Of a stretch of 64,000 bases of DNA, positions 31,261 to 43,768 are shown in pieces. Where the stretch lies: NCBI GenBank assembly GCA_023213395.1, contig CM041465.1:1054001-1118000 (forward strand), in the 5' to 3' direction. The notes beneath the pieces were generated by a model. The model ran no database searches. It worked only from the letters and a program-made list of their open reading frames with translations, and was not told the DNA's origin. Position 1 is the stretch's first letter. Every line of letters begins with the position of its first letter. The DNA is from Cycas panzhihuaensis. Lineage: Eukaryota > Cycadophyta. Position numbers and translations under genes: made by a program.

Positions 31261-33450
31261 TCCTATACCAATGAACACCCCTCACCCGAGAAGAGATTGG
31301 GTGGATACTTGAGGGAAATGCATAGGTATTCATGGCTGTTATGTCCGTCGTGTGCGTTTGTCACGTTTAGAGAAAATCTAGTAACCCCCATTGTAAGAAC
31401 TGCATAAACGCAAACACGCAAGTTGGATTTTTCTTGGTACCACTCATGCCTTTTGGCTACGCTTATCATGCTCAGACAGGTGAAATATTCTATACAAATG
31501 ACTCATGTATGTCAATTGCACTTGTCATGCTCAGATAGGTGAAATCTTCCATACTAGGACCTCCACTGAATTGAGCAGGTGGGGCGGTCTTTTATCTAGG
31601 ACACGCATGACTCTTCTTGATGGTTGCATCCTGTTTTCCTTCAACTCCTAGTTTCTGTAAGTTGCCTCTATCCTGTTTAGATAAAAGGCATGTTCCTTAA
31701 TGAAGATACCCCCACGACTGTCTATTTTCCTCATCTATCCATTTCTCCTGACCGTGGTACCCTTGGCGTCTCATTTCTGTTAGTCGGCCCTCTACGTCAG
31801 CGGACCCATTCTCTCAACTACTCATTTCCCTCAATAGTCATTCCTGAAGGATGTCGAAAACTAAATCTAAATATAGAATGGAGATCTAACTTTTATTTGA
31901 TTAGCCACCAAGTTTACACATGAAAACTACGTTTAAACAGATGACACAATCTCGAAGCAATGCCATCTCTCATAAACTTCAATTGTGCACCATATGCGGA
32001 TAGATACAAGCTCTTAAAGGAATCCTCGAGGGCCATTGCTCATATGTCGATTAAATAATCCTAAGATGTAATATTTTATGGAACTCATGAGCCATGGTTA
32101 TAACCATGTTATAAGAAGGGGAGGCCCATAACCACATTGTAAGTCATGAACAAACAATAATATCGACGCTCCCCCTTGATGTTAACTTCATTTCTTCAAA
32201 TACCTAAACTGTCCTAGAAAGCCTGAAATCTTTCACCTGCTGGTGGTTTGGTGAGAGATGTCAGCCAGTTGTTCTTCCATCGGTGCCTACACACAATATT
32301 TATGACACCTTTCTGAGTCAAGGATCAAATGAAGTGATGGTGCACCTCAAAGTGTTCGGTGCGAGCTTGGTACATGGGATTCTTTATAATCTTCAAGGTA
32401 CTCCAATTGTCACAGTATTGTACAGTCGGTTCCAATTATGACAGTCCCATGTCCTGGACTATATGTTGGGAGTTAGTCTGGAGAAAGGATTGGTCTCGTA
32501 CCAGGAACCCTCCCAACCCAAGTCGGTGTGGTAAACCACTAACCCAGGAGGATCTACCATTATATTTACAGGAGGCAAAAAATGCTAGGAGGATCTGCCA
32601 TATGTCTACAGCATGTAGAAAATGCTAGCCATTGGAATAACTAAAAGAGATAGGGGCAAATGGTATCAAACTTATATGAAATTTTGTGGAAAGGAAGAAG
32701 ACACATCCCATTACATGTGTACAAAAGATGGGCTTCAGAAAATATCATTTGATTAGATTTCAAGCCTTGTTTTGCAGAAAATTAATCCCATAGCCAGTAG
32801 AAAAATAGCAAATGCATACTATCATTAAATCAATGAAAATGTAGACAATGACATCTAAATGAGTTAAAAGTTTGAGGAAGGGAAGGGGACATTGTTCCTA
32901 TACGTGTACTAAATTTGAGCTGAATTGGAGTTCGTTAAGCCTAGGTACAAGCTACAAGTTTTAAGAATTGCATGAAGGCCACTTGGACAACATGCATTCT
33001 GGTTGTTAGTGGTTATACTTGTATGATTGCCATTTGTTAAACACGCAATTTGGGTTTCTTTCTATAAATTGAGCCCTCTTGAGCTTATTTATGTGTTTGG
33101 ATACTTGGTTCTTGAAGGTGAAAGGCACTTGACTTGGGAATCACCCTCGGAGAAGCATTTTGGAGGGTTGGAGTCCCCCTTATAGTATAATTGTATCATC
33201 TATTCCTTGTAATTTGACCATTCTTTTGCTAGTTGTTTTCTCCACCATTAAATAGAGATTTTTATAGTTTAATAAAAGTATTACTCTTCATACTTACTTT
33301 TGGAGTAATGGCAAGTATAAATGATTTGGTGTAGAATTTCCTTTTGTAGGCTCATTCTTATTTTGATGTTATTGGGATTTCTACACTATCTCCCAAGATC
33401 TCAAGGAGAAAGGTTGATAATTGACTTCTTTACAAATTAAGCTCTATTTT
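31261..33450. other. IGS unique region, unit 1
   Basis: Mostly non-repetitive spacer. It is colinear with 52321-54515 in unit 2. No coding domain, RNA gene or transposon terminus is recognised. The CTCAGACAGGTGAAAT-like phrase occurs twice near 31470-31550. Confidence 0.7.
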
Positions 33451-34480
33451 GGGATCAGCCACCTCCCTAGGCATATGTGTGGATTCCTTCAGTTGCAGGT
33501 GGCCATTTCCTAAGTGACTTGTTTCTGGCATCGGTCTGGACAAAAGATACGTCCCACATTGGGAAACCTCCCAACCCAGGCTGGTGGTGCAGGCCTCTTC
33601 CCCAGGCACATGTAGAGACACCTTCAGTTGCCATCCCCATTTCATGAGACACTTGCTTTTGGACCCCATCCAGCAAAAAGACACATCCCATATCAGTAAC
33701 CTCCCAGCCTAGGTTATTGGGCTAGGCATCTTCCCTGTGCACATCCGTAGAGATGAATTTGGTTGCTGTTCTCGATCTTCTGAGTAGCTTGTTTTTGGAC
33801 ACAGCCTCTGAGGCTATTTTCCCTGGGTGACAGTTTGCTTTGAAGTTAGCCTACTATTTTTCTTATGGACGTGGGTTGAGTAGGTCATATCACAAGTGAG
33901 GACTAATTCCTCCAGTTGCACATTTTCCCTGGGTTTGCACCAATCAAGCCTTTTTTCGTGTTGAGTGAAAGCTCACGTCCCCCTATCAACAACAATCTTA
34001 ACTCAGGCCAGTGTTACGTGCCTTCACCCATGACACACATGTATAAGTTTTGGGTTATGAGTCTCCATTTTCTGACTCACCCATTTCTTGAGCCAATCCC
34101 ATGTTCCGAGGAAGAACCCAGCTTCGTTAGACTTGTTGCACCCACTACATGGATGTTTCCAAGAGAAGCGATCCTTTTGGTCTCAGCTCGTTTTCCCTAA
34201 CTGTGCACTAGATAGGTCGTTTGTAGCCTTTAACCAAAAGACACGTACCATACCAATGAGCTTCTCGACCCAGGTGGTCAGGGTGGTCTTTCACCTCCAG
34301 CACATATATGGGATGTTTTTCTCTACCTCTGGCATGTATCTAGACGTTTTGGTTTGTCGATCCTCCTCTTCTGAGTTGCCCATTCCTAGAGGCTACTAAT
34401 CATGCCAAGGAGCAGCATAGGTTGTTAGTCCCTTTGCCCTGATTGCCTGTTTGGTTTCGAGGTAATCAGTTACTTTTAGC
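33451..34480 (+). repeat. degenerate repeats of about 130 bp and flanking IGS, unit 1
   Basis: Three diverged copies at about 33460, 33591 and 33719 share a GGCACATGTG...TTCAGTTG...CTTGTTTTTGG...AAAAGACACRTCCCA...CCTCCCAACCCAGG layout. A related but longer segment extends to 34400. The sequence around 34236 carries the AAAAGACACGTACCATA module also found in the larger arrays. Confidence 0.65.
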
Positions 34481-34489
34481 ACGAAGGTG

Positions 34490-34825
34490 TTTGTGAATAA
34501 AACGATCAATATGGCTAGAAACAGTCAAAATAGGTTCATAAATAGTAAAAACTACTCACAAATGACCATAAACGATCAAAATCAGTTCAGAAATGGCTAA
34601 AGTAGCTGTAAAATAACTATAAACAATCAAAATCAGTTTGGAAATGGCTAAAATGACTGTAAAATGGCCATAAATGATCAAAATCGGTTAAAACGACTAT
34701 AAAATGACCATAAACGATTAAAGTCAGTTCAAAAACGGCTAAAATGGCTCTAAAATGACCAAGAATGGTCAAAATTGGTATAGGAATGGCTAAAACGGCT
34801 TTGAAATGGCCGAAAATGGTCAAAA
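34490..34825 (+). repeat. A-rich repeats of about 50 bp, unit 1
   Basis: Six to seven copies of a unit like AAATGACCATAAACGATCAA followed by AATCAGTTCAGAAATGGCTA. GATCAAAAT-type anchors are at about 34578, 34627, 34677, 34717, 34768 and 34818. The equivalent array in unit 2 is 55560-55890. Confidence 0.85.
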
Positions 34826-36580
34826 TGCATGAGATGGTCGTGTCCCTCAGGGGGCAAGACACTTTCAGTGCATCCTGCTCTTCCTAAATGAGGCATCGGA
34901 CGGGTCATTTTCCACCTGTGACCCAAAGACACGTCTCGTATCATTCCCCCTCCTAACCCAGGTTCTGGTGGTGCTCTTTCACCCCCCGTCACATGTGTGG
35001 GACATTTTTCTCTGTTATGGTCATTTGTCTCGTTCCCTCCCACCTGTTCTGATGGAGGTCCCAATCTCATTTTTCATCCTCTCCCCTTCCATGTTTATCC
35101 CCCCATCTCATGCATTTCCCTCTTGTTTGGGTAGTCTGGCTTCTCTCATTGTTGCCGATCAATCTCGTCTATGGCCCTGCGTTGAGATGGTCATGTCCCT
35201 TCAGGTGTGAGATGCTTTGCATGCATCCCGCTCTTCCTAAGTGAGCACTGGGTAGGCCGTTTACCACCTTTGGCTCAAAGACATGTCCCATATCATTCCC
35301 CCTCCCAACCCAGGTTCTGGTGTTGCTCTTTCACCCCCCGTCACATGTGTGGGACATTTTTCTCTTCGATGCTTGTTTGTCTTGTTCCCTCCCACCTGTT
35401 CCACTAGAGGTCCCAATCTCATTTTTCGTCCTCACCCCCTCTATGTTTATCCCCCTATCTCATGCATTTTCCTCTTGTTTGGGCGGTCTGGCTTCTCCCA
35501 TTGTTATTGATTAATCCCATCTATATGGCCCTGTGTTGAAATGGTCGTGTCCCTCCAGGGTGATATGCTTTGTGCACATCCTGCTCTTCCTAAGTGGGCA
35601 CTGGACGGGCCGTTTACCACCTCTGGCCCAAAGACATGTCTCATATCACTCCCCCTCCCAACCTAGGTTCTGGCACTTCTCTTTCACCCCTCGTCACATG
35701 TGTGGGATGTTTTTCTCTCTGATGGTCATTTATCTTGTTCCATCCCACCTGTTCTGCTGGAGATCCCAATCTCATTTTTCATCCTCACCCCTTCCGTGTT
35801 TGTCCCCCCATCTCATGTGTTTCCCTCTTGTTTGGGTGGTCTGGCTTGTCCCATTGTTGCTAATCAATCTCATCTATATGGCCCTGCGTTGAGATGGTCG
35901 TGTCCCTCCAGGGATGAGATGCTTTGTGTACATCCCCCTCTTCCTAAGTAGGCACCGGATGGGTCGTTTACCAACTTTGACCCAAAGACATGTCCTGTAT
36001 CATTCCCCCTCCCAACCCAGGTTCTAGCGCTGCTCATGTCTGGGACATTTTTCTCTCCGATGCTCATTTGTCTTGTTCCCTCCCACCTATTCCAATGGAG
36101 GTCCCAATCTCATTTTTAGTCCTCACCCCTTCCATGTTTGTCCCCTCGTCTCATGCATTTCCCTCTTGTTTGGGCAGTCTGGCTTCTCTCATTATTGCTG
36201 ATCAATCTCGTCTATGGCCCTGCGTTGAGATGGTTGTGTCCCTCTGGGGGCGAGATGCTTTGTGTGCATCCTGCTCTTCCTAAGTGGGCACCAATGGGTC
36301 ATTTACCACCTCTAATCGAAAGACACATCCAGTATCATTCCCCCTCTCAACCTAGGTTGTAGCGGTGCTCTTTCACCCCCAGCACGTATTTAGTACGCCT
36401 TTCCCCCCGATGCCCATTTGTCTTGTTCCCTGGCACCCTTTTCGATGGAAGTCCTAATTGTCTTGTTTGTCTTCACCCCTTCCATGTTTGTCTCCCCCTC
36501 ATGCATTTCCCTCTTGTTTGGGCTGTTGGTTTTTCCCATTGTTGCTAGTCTATTCTCCTCTTTGATGTTTCGTTGTTTGT
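34826..36580 (+). repeat. IGS array of about 353-bp repeats, unit 1
   Basis: Five copies start at GATGGTCGTGTCCCTC-like sequence at 34826, 35188, 35541, 35894 and 36231. Each contains AAAGACACGTCCCGTATCAT, CTTTCACCCC, TCACATGTGTGGGACATTTT and TTTCCCTCTTGTTTGGGC blocks. Unit 2 has the same number of copies. Confidence 0.9.
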
Positions 36581-38230
36581 TTTCTTTCTTTCGGTTGGGG
36601 GTGTGTGGCATCCTCCCTTTTGGTGGTGTCCCTCTTGGGGTGGGGCAGATGCTTTATTAGCATCTTGCATTTCTCAAGTGGGCACGGGACGGGCCATTTA
36701 CCATCTTTGACCTAAAGACATGTCTCATATCATTTAGCCTCATAACCCATGGTGTCACGGCGCTCCTTCACCCTCGGCACATATTTGCAATGCTTTTCTC
36801 CCTGATGTCCCTTTGTCTTCTTCCCTCACACCCTTTTTGACGAAAGTCCCTATTATCTTGTTCGTCTTCACCTACTTCCATGTCTGTCTACCTCTCATGC
36901 ATTTCCCCCTTGTTTGGGCCATTTGTCAATTTTTTCCATTATTATCAGTCAATTCTCCCCTTCAATGTTTCGATTGTCTGTTTATTTTTTTTCTTTCAGT
37001 TGGGGGTGTGTGGCAGCCCCCCCTTTGGTCGAGCGTGAGATGGCAGTGTCCCTCTTAAGGGGGGGGGGGATGCTTTGTTAGCATTTTGCTTTTCTTAAGT
37101 GGGCATGGGATGGGCCATTTACCACCTCTAACCCAAAGACACGTCTTGTATCATTTAGCCTCTCAACCCATGGTGTCACGGTGCTCTTTCACCCTTAGCA
37201 CATATTTGGGATGCTTTTCTCCCTGATTCCCATTTGTCTTCTTCCCTCCCACCCTTTTCGACAGAAGTCCCAATCGTCTTGTTTGTCTTCACTCACTTCC
37301 ATGTTTATCTATCCCTCATGCATTTCCCTCTTGTTTGGGCTGTCGATTTCTTCCATTGCTATTGGTGAATTCTCCCCTTCGATGTTTCGATGGTCCCTTT
37401 ATTTTTCTTCTTTCGGTTGGGGCTGTGTGGCGGCCTTCCTTTCGGATGAGCGTGAGATGGTCGTGTCCTTCTTGGGGGTGGGGGAGATGCTTTGTTAGCA
37501 TTTCATTTTTCCTAAGTGGGCACGGGATGGGCTGTTTACAACCTCTGACCCAAAGACACGTCCCGTATCATTCACCCTCTCAACCCATGTTGTCATGACG
37601 CTCTTTCACCCTTGGCACATATCTGGGACGCTTTTCTCCCCGATGCTCATTTGTCTTATTCCCTCATACCCTTTTTGACCGATGTCCCAATCTTGTTGTT
37701 TATTTTTACCCCTTCCATGTTTGTCTTCCTCTCACGCGTTTCCCTCTTGTTTCGGCTGTTGGTCTTTTTTATTGTTGCTGGATAATTCTCCTCTTTGATG
37801 TTTCGATTGTCTGTTCTTCTTCTTTCGGTTAGGGTTGTGTTATGGCCTCCCTTTCGGTGGGGCATGAGCTGGTCATGTCCCTCTTGTGGGGTGAGATGCT
37901 TTGTTAGCATTCCCCTTTTCTTAAGTGGGCATGGGACAGGTCGTTTACCACCTCTAATCTAAAGACACGTCCTGTATCATTCACCCTCTCAACCCAGGTT
38001 GTTGCAGTGCTCTTTCACCTACAGAATATATTTGGGACGTTTTTCTCCCCCATGCTAGTTTGTGTTATTCCCCCCCCCCCCCCCTCCCCTTTTTTGATGG
38101 AAGTCCTAATCTTCTTTTTTATCTTCACACCCCATCTCATGCGTTTCCCCTCTTGTTATGGCAACCTGCTCTCTTTTCCATTATTGCCAATTGATCTCCT
38201 ATGTTTCAGCCTCTGATCGCTTTCGTTTGG
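36581..38230 (+). repeat. IGS array of about 415-bp repeats, unit 1
   Basis: Four copies are anchored on GTGTCCCTCTTGGGG followed by GATGCTTTGTTAGCAT at about 36621, 37040, 37458 and 37871. The family is a diverged relative of the 353-bp repeat. A 15-C run sits at 38070-38084. Confidence 0.88.
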
Positions 38231-38630
38231 TGTTTGTTGGGATCTCGCTTGCTTTTTCTCGAATTGTTGTTTGATGCCCTTATTTACCCTAGGCTATAGT
38301 TAGCTTTTACAAGGTGGTTATTCAAATTCTTATTGCTGGCAGCGAATTGGCTATGGTCTCCCCTTAGTTTTTGGTTTGATCGGCATGCATCTTCATGTGT
38401 TCCCTTCTGTATAGTCTGTCTCTAAATTCTTAAGTCATTTTTTTTTACAACATTGTGAATTTTATCCCTGACATCTCCCCTTTTGATGTTTTGGTTGTCT
38501 TTCTTCGTTCTCTTGGTTGGGGGTGTGGCAGCCTCCCTTTCTTCGTGGGTGGATTTTCTGGAGCATTGGATGGCTCGCTTCTCTCCAGTGGGGAAAGCTT
38601 TAGCTCATGGAAGCTGGTGATATTTCCTTT
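38231..38630. other. IGS spacer between arrays, unit 1
   Basis: Non-repetitive spacer colinear with 62840-63210 in unit 2. Nothing is recognised in it. Confidence 0.6.
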
Positions 38631-41575
38631 GGCAGGGAGTGGCAGCACTATCAGTCATGCATGGTAGGCAGACCATTTTTTAGAAGTCCTCTAGCCCAAT
38701 TATACGTGAAATGGCTCCTGGCAGTTGGTGATTTTTCCTTGTCTTTGGTAGGGGACCGTGAGGCCCTTCAAGAGATGGACCCTTATTCTATGAGTCCTCT
38801 AGCTCAATTACATGCAAAACATGGTTGTTCCTTTGCACTTCATGTCAAGTCCCTCTGAGCATTGGCCTTGAGCCTTTGTTAGGTCAGTCAACATGTTGGT
38901 CGTTTTCGGTCCATGATGTAGCGCATGAGGTGGCACCTTCGATCAAAAGGTGCATCCTGTATAATTGACCTGACTCATGGCAGGCAGGGTGATTTATCAA
39001 TTGGTTGGCAGGGGGAGCGTTGGCCCTGCATGGCAGACATACCCTTATTCCATGATTCCTTTGGTTCAATAATACGTGAAACATGGTTGTTCCTTTGTGC
39101 TTCATGTTGGGTCCTTCTGAGCATTGGCTTGGGGACAGTAGGTAGACCCTTTTCGTGAAGTCCTCTGGCCCAATTATGCATGAAATTACTCCTAGCAGGC
39201 AGTGATTTTTCCTTATGCTGGCAGGGGGAACCATAGGCCTCGCTCAGTGGACAGACCCTTATTTCGCGAGTCCTTTGGCTCAATTACGTGTGAAACATGG
39301 TTGTTCCTTTACACTTCATGTTGGGTCCCTCTTAGTATTAGCCTTGGGCCTTTGTTAGGTCGGTCGACATGTTGCACATTTTTGGTCCATGTTGTAGCAC
39401 ATGAGGTGGCAGATTCGTTCAAAAGACATATCCCGTATTATTGTCCTGACTCATGGTAGGCGGTGATTTATCAATTGGCCAGCAGGGGGAGTGTTGTCCC
39501 TACATAGCACACAGGCCCTTATTCCGTGATTCCTTTGGTTTAATAACACGCGAAATGTGGTCATTCCTTTGTGCTTCATATTGCGTCCTTTTGATCATTG
39601 GCCACAGGATGGCAGGCAGACCCTTTTCCATGAGTCCTCTGGCCCAATTATATGCGAAATGACTCCTAGCATGTGGTGATTTTTCCTTGTGCTGGCAAGG
39701 GGAACCGTAGGCCCTTCTCAGTGGATGGACCCTTATTCCGTGAGTCCTATGGCTCAATTACGTACGAAACATAGATGTTCCTTTGCACTTCATGTTGGGT
39801 CCCTCTGAGAATTGGCCTTGGGCCTTTGTTAGGTCAGTCGACGTGTTGGGCATTTTCGGTCCATATTGTAGCATATGAGGTGGCACCTTCGATCAAAAGA
39901 CGCATCCCGTATAATTGACCCAACTCATGGTAGGCAGGGTGATTTATCAATTGGCCGGTAGCGGGAGCATTGGCCCTGTATGGTAGATAGACCCTTATTC
40001 CATGATTCCTTTGGTTCAATAACGCATGAAACATGGCTATTCCTTTGTGCTTCATGTCGGGTCCTTCTGAGCATTGGCCTGGGGACAGCAAGCAAGCCCT
40101 TTCCATGAAGTCCTCTGGCACAATTATGCATGAAACAGCTCCTAGCATGCAGTGATTTTTCCTTGTGCTGGCAAGGGGAACCATAGACCCTGCTCGGTAG
40201 ATGGACCCTTATTCCACGAGTCCTCTAGCTCAATTACGTGTGAAACATGGCCATTCCTTTACACTTCATGTCGGGTCCCTCTGAGTATTGGCCTTGGGCC
40301 TTTGTTAGGTCAGTTGACGTGTTATGCATTTTTAGTCCATGCTGTAGTGCATGAGGTGGTAGCTTCATTCAAAAGATGCATCCTGTATTATTGTCCCGAC
40401 TCATGGTAGGCAGTGATTTATCAATTGGTCAGCAGGGGGAGCGTTATCCCTACACGACAGATAGATCCTTATTCCGTGATTCCTTTGGTTCAATAGCACG
40501 CGAAATGTGGTCGTTCCTTTGTGCTTCATATTGTGTCCTTTCGAGCATTGGCCTTGGGATGGCAGGCAAACCTTTTTCTGTGAGTCCTCTGGCCTAATTA
40601 TGCGTGAAACAGCTCCTAGGAGGCAGTGATTTTTCCTTGTGCTGGCAAGGGGAACCGTAGGCCCTGCTCGGTGGATGGACCCTTATTCCGCAAGTCCTCT
40701 AGCTCAATTATGTGTGAAACATGGTCATTCCTTTGCACTTCATGTCGGGTCCCTCTGACCATTGGCCTTGGCCCTTTGTTAGGTTGGTCAACATGTTGGG
40801 TGTTTTTGGTCCATGCTGTAGTGCATGAGGTAGCACCTTTTATCAAGAGACGTGTCTCGTATTTTATTGTCCTGACTCATGGTAGGCGGTGATTTATCAA
40901 TTGGCTAGCAAGGGGAGCATTTGCCTTGCATAGTAGATAGACCCTTATTATGTGATTCCTTTGGTTCAATAACGCGTGAAACATAGCCATTCCTTTGTGC
41001 TTCATGTCAGATCCTTCTAAGCATTGGCCTTGGGATGATAGGCAGACCCTTTTTGTGAAGTCCTCTGGCCCAGCTATGAGCGAAACGACGCGTGGCAAGT
41101 GGTGAATTTTCTTTGTACTGGCAAGGGGGACCATAGGCCCTACTCAGTGGACGGACCCTTATTCTGCGAGTCTTATGTCTCAATTACATGCAAAACATGG
41201 ACGTTCCTTTTCATTTCATGTTAGGTCCCTATGAGCATTGGCATTGGGCCTTTGTTAGGTCGGTTCACGTGTTGTGCATTTTCTTTCGATCCATGTTGAA
41301 GTGCATGAGGTGGCACCTTCGACCAAAAGATGTGTCCCATATTATTATTGACCCGATTCATGGCATGCGATGACTTACCAATTGGCCGGAAGTGGGAGTG
41401 TTAGCCCTACATGGCAAACAGACTCTTATTCTGTGATTCCTTTGGTTCAATTATGCATGAAACGTGGCCATTCCTTTGTGCTTCATGTCGAGTCCTTCTA
41501 AGCATTGGCCTCAGGCTTCTATTAGGTCAGTCGACGTGTTGCACATTTTTGGTCCATGCCGTAGTACATGAGGTA
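38631..41575 (+). repeat. IGS array of about 475-bp repeats, unit 1
   Basis: Six copies are anchored on TGATTTATCAATTGGC at about 38989, 39465, 39948, 40407, 40890 and 41367. Each has internal half-repeats built on GACCCTTATTCCGTGAGTCC and CGTGAAACATGGTCGTTCC. The AAAAGACGCRTCCCGTAT module occurs once per unit. Minus-strand ORFs (for example 38884-39234 and 39834-40184) are repeat translations. Confidence 0.9.
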
Positions 41576-42770
41576 CGTTCGGCGTTGCAGTTAAGCAAAT
41601 CAGTGGGCAGCGTGTGCTCCTCTTTGTTCTGTTGCAAGTCTTACCAATGTCTCAGTTGCCTAGATCTGTGTTTGAATGCGCGGTTCTGTCAATATACTTA
41701 GAGTATTGAATGTGGCAAAGCATGTCCCTTCGGATTGTGAGCCATGGTTTGTTGCCTAAGCAATAATCAGGGAGGTCGTCTCAAATTTAGAGAATGGGCG
41801 GGTTGACTCATAAATGTATCTTGCCGTCTACGCTTTGTAGGCGGTAGTTGCAGCTTACTCCACTAGGGTTTTTTTGCAGGGACTTGAGGCTGGACGATAA
41901 AGTAATTTTTGTGTAAATGTTGGTCAGATGGGTTCTCTCTTTCCGTAGTTGTTCTACCTCCTCAAGCTCTCGATGCTCTCTTTGTTTGATTCAAGTACTT
42001 TGTTCGCTTCTCCTTTTGCCTCCATTTTGTCTAAAAGCCCCTTGAGGATGATAGTACGTTGGATTTTCTACAGCATCTTTTGTCACAACCCTTTTTTATT
42101 TTGCAGAAGTCTTTGTGACCTTTCTCAGTATAAGATCATCATCTTTTGATTTTGTTGAAGTCCCAGATTGGTTCCCTTCTATGTATCCTCTTTTCCACGT
42201 TCACTTGCTCATAGTGTAGTTATTGTGGAGTCAATCTCATCTCTGTCATAATTGTTGTACCTCTCTTATTGCTCTTCTTATCATGATCATTGACTGATGG
42301 AATGGTTTTTCGAGGCCGGTATACCTTGTTCGAGTTCATCCCAGTGGTGTGTTGATGCATGTTTCCCTGCGCCCCTCGGTAGCCCGTTGTCTATCATCCC
42401 CTTATGAATTGAATACTTTGTTTGTTGTCTCTCCCTTACAAACCCACTTTGATATCCTTGCTCGATAGTGTCATCGTTTGGGTGTTAATTAGAGGTTCGT
42501 TACCTGTGAATAGACATGGAATCATTCTAAGGAGAAATACTGAGCGAGGGCTATCTGCACGTAGAAGTGCTTCGAATGGTGCCTTGTCGTTAAGTTGGTA
42601 ATCGACTTGAGTACTTTGCTATGATATCGTTCTGCTTCTGGGATGTGATCGGGGTGTAGTTTCAGTGAAACAAAAGGCTGTGGGGACTGCCGTACTTATC
42701 GTTCTCTTTGTGGTCTCGGTATGGTGCTCGATTGTTAGTGGTTTATTGCCTTTTTAGTGGGATCACAGGT
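41576..42770. other. IGS unique region upstream of the 321-bp subrepeats
   Basis: Non-repetitive, T-rich in places. No gene, RNA or transposon end is recognised. Its place just ahead of the subrepeat block means a gene promoter or enhancer could lie here, but no canonical plant Pol I start motif was seen. Confidence 0.5.
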
Positions 42771-43768
42771 TTGTTTTTGTGGTGCGATCGAGATAGGCTG
42801 GTCTAGGTGGATGGCATGGACACGGATACGTGAGAAGGGTGTTTCGCAAAGCACTCATCCAAGCATTGTTTAATAGAGGACTCACATACACGTGACGTGC
42901 CCATCCAGACTTGATGTTGGTCGCGCAGTTGGAGCAGCATCAGGCTGTGTAGGGTAAAGGGCCTCATATGGGATACTCCTCCCAGGGTGTCTGTGAACTA
43001 AAAGACGACATCTACCCCACTCTGATCGTTTCCTCTCTCATCTATGTATGCTTGCTCCTCATGGATTTCCTAGTGGTGTGGAGCCTAACGCTTATTTTTC
43101 TATGCGATCGAGACCGGCCGGTTTGGGCAGTTGGCATGGACACGGATACGTGCAAAGGGTGTTTCACAAAGCACTCACCCAAGCGTCGTTTAATAGAGGA
43201 CTCGCATGCACAGGATGTACCCATATGGACTTGATGCTGGTCACACAGTTGGAGCAACGTCGGGCTATGTAGGGTAAAGGGCCTCATACGAGATACTGCT
43301 CCCAGGGTGTCTATGAACTGAAAGATGGTGTCTGACCCACTCTGATCATTTTCTCTCTCATTTATGTATGCTTGCTCCTCGTGGATTTCCCAGTGGTGCA
43401 GACCCTAATGCTTATTTTTGCTATGTGATTAAGACCAGATGATTCAGGTAGTCGGCACGGACATGGATACGTGTGAAGGGTGTTTCACAAAGCACTCACC
43501 CAAGCATCGTTTAATAGAGGAATCGCATGCATAGGACGTGCCCGTCTGGACTTGATGTTGGTCGTGCAGTTGGAGCAATGCTGGGCTGTGTAGGGTAAAG
43601 GGCCTCGTACGGGATACTCCTCCCAAGGTGTCCATGAACTGAAAGACGGCGTCTGCCCTGCTCTGATCATTTCCTCCCTTGTCTATATATGCTTGCTCCT
43701 CGTAGATTTCCCAGTGGTGTGGAGCCTAATGCTTATTTTTGCTATGTGATCTAGACCAGTCGTTTAGT
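42771..43768 (+). repeat. IGS 321-bp subrepeats, upstream of unit 2
   Basis: Full copies start at 42806, 43127 and 43448, exactly 321 bp apart, after the tail of an earlier copy. They match the blocks at 74-919 and 23126-23596. Each holds a TGTAGGGTAAAGGGCC block. Position next to the 5'ETS makes them candidates for spacer promoter or enhancer repeats; this is inference. Confidence 0.92.

Noticed and set aside
34968-36362. Plus-strand ORFs with recurring PISFFVLTPSMFVP and FPSCLGGLAS phrases (also 55937-60891)
   Set aside because: They are copies of one frame through the 353-bp array in both units. Adjacent copies are open in different frames, with no domain and no consistent start.
38884-40846. 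Minus-strand ORFs of 70-116 codons in the 475-bp array
   Set aside because: They are repeat translations; the same peptide fragments recur every 475 bp with different breaks.
38631-41575. CRISPR-like regular repeats
   Set aside because: Units of hundreds of bases are tandem without unique spacers and lie in plant rDNA; this is a satellite-type spacer array.
41576-41640. Possible 5S rRNA gene in the spacer (GTTGCAGTTAAGC phrase)
   Set aside because: Only a short likeness to the internal 5S box GAAGTTAAGC is present. The remaining 100 or so bases do not match plant 5S, and no copy was seen elsewhere.
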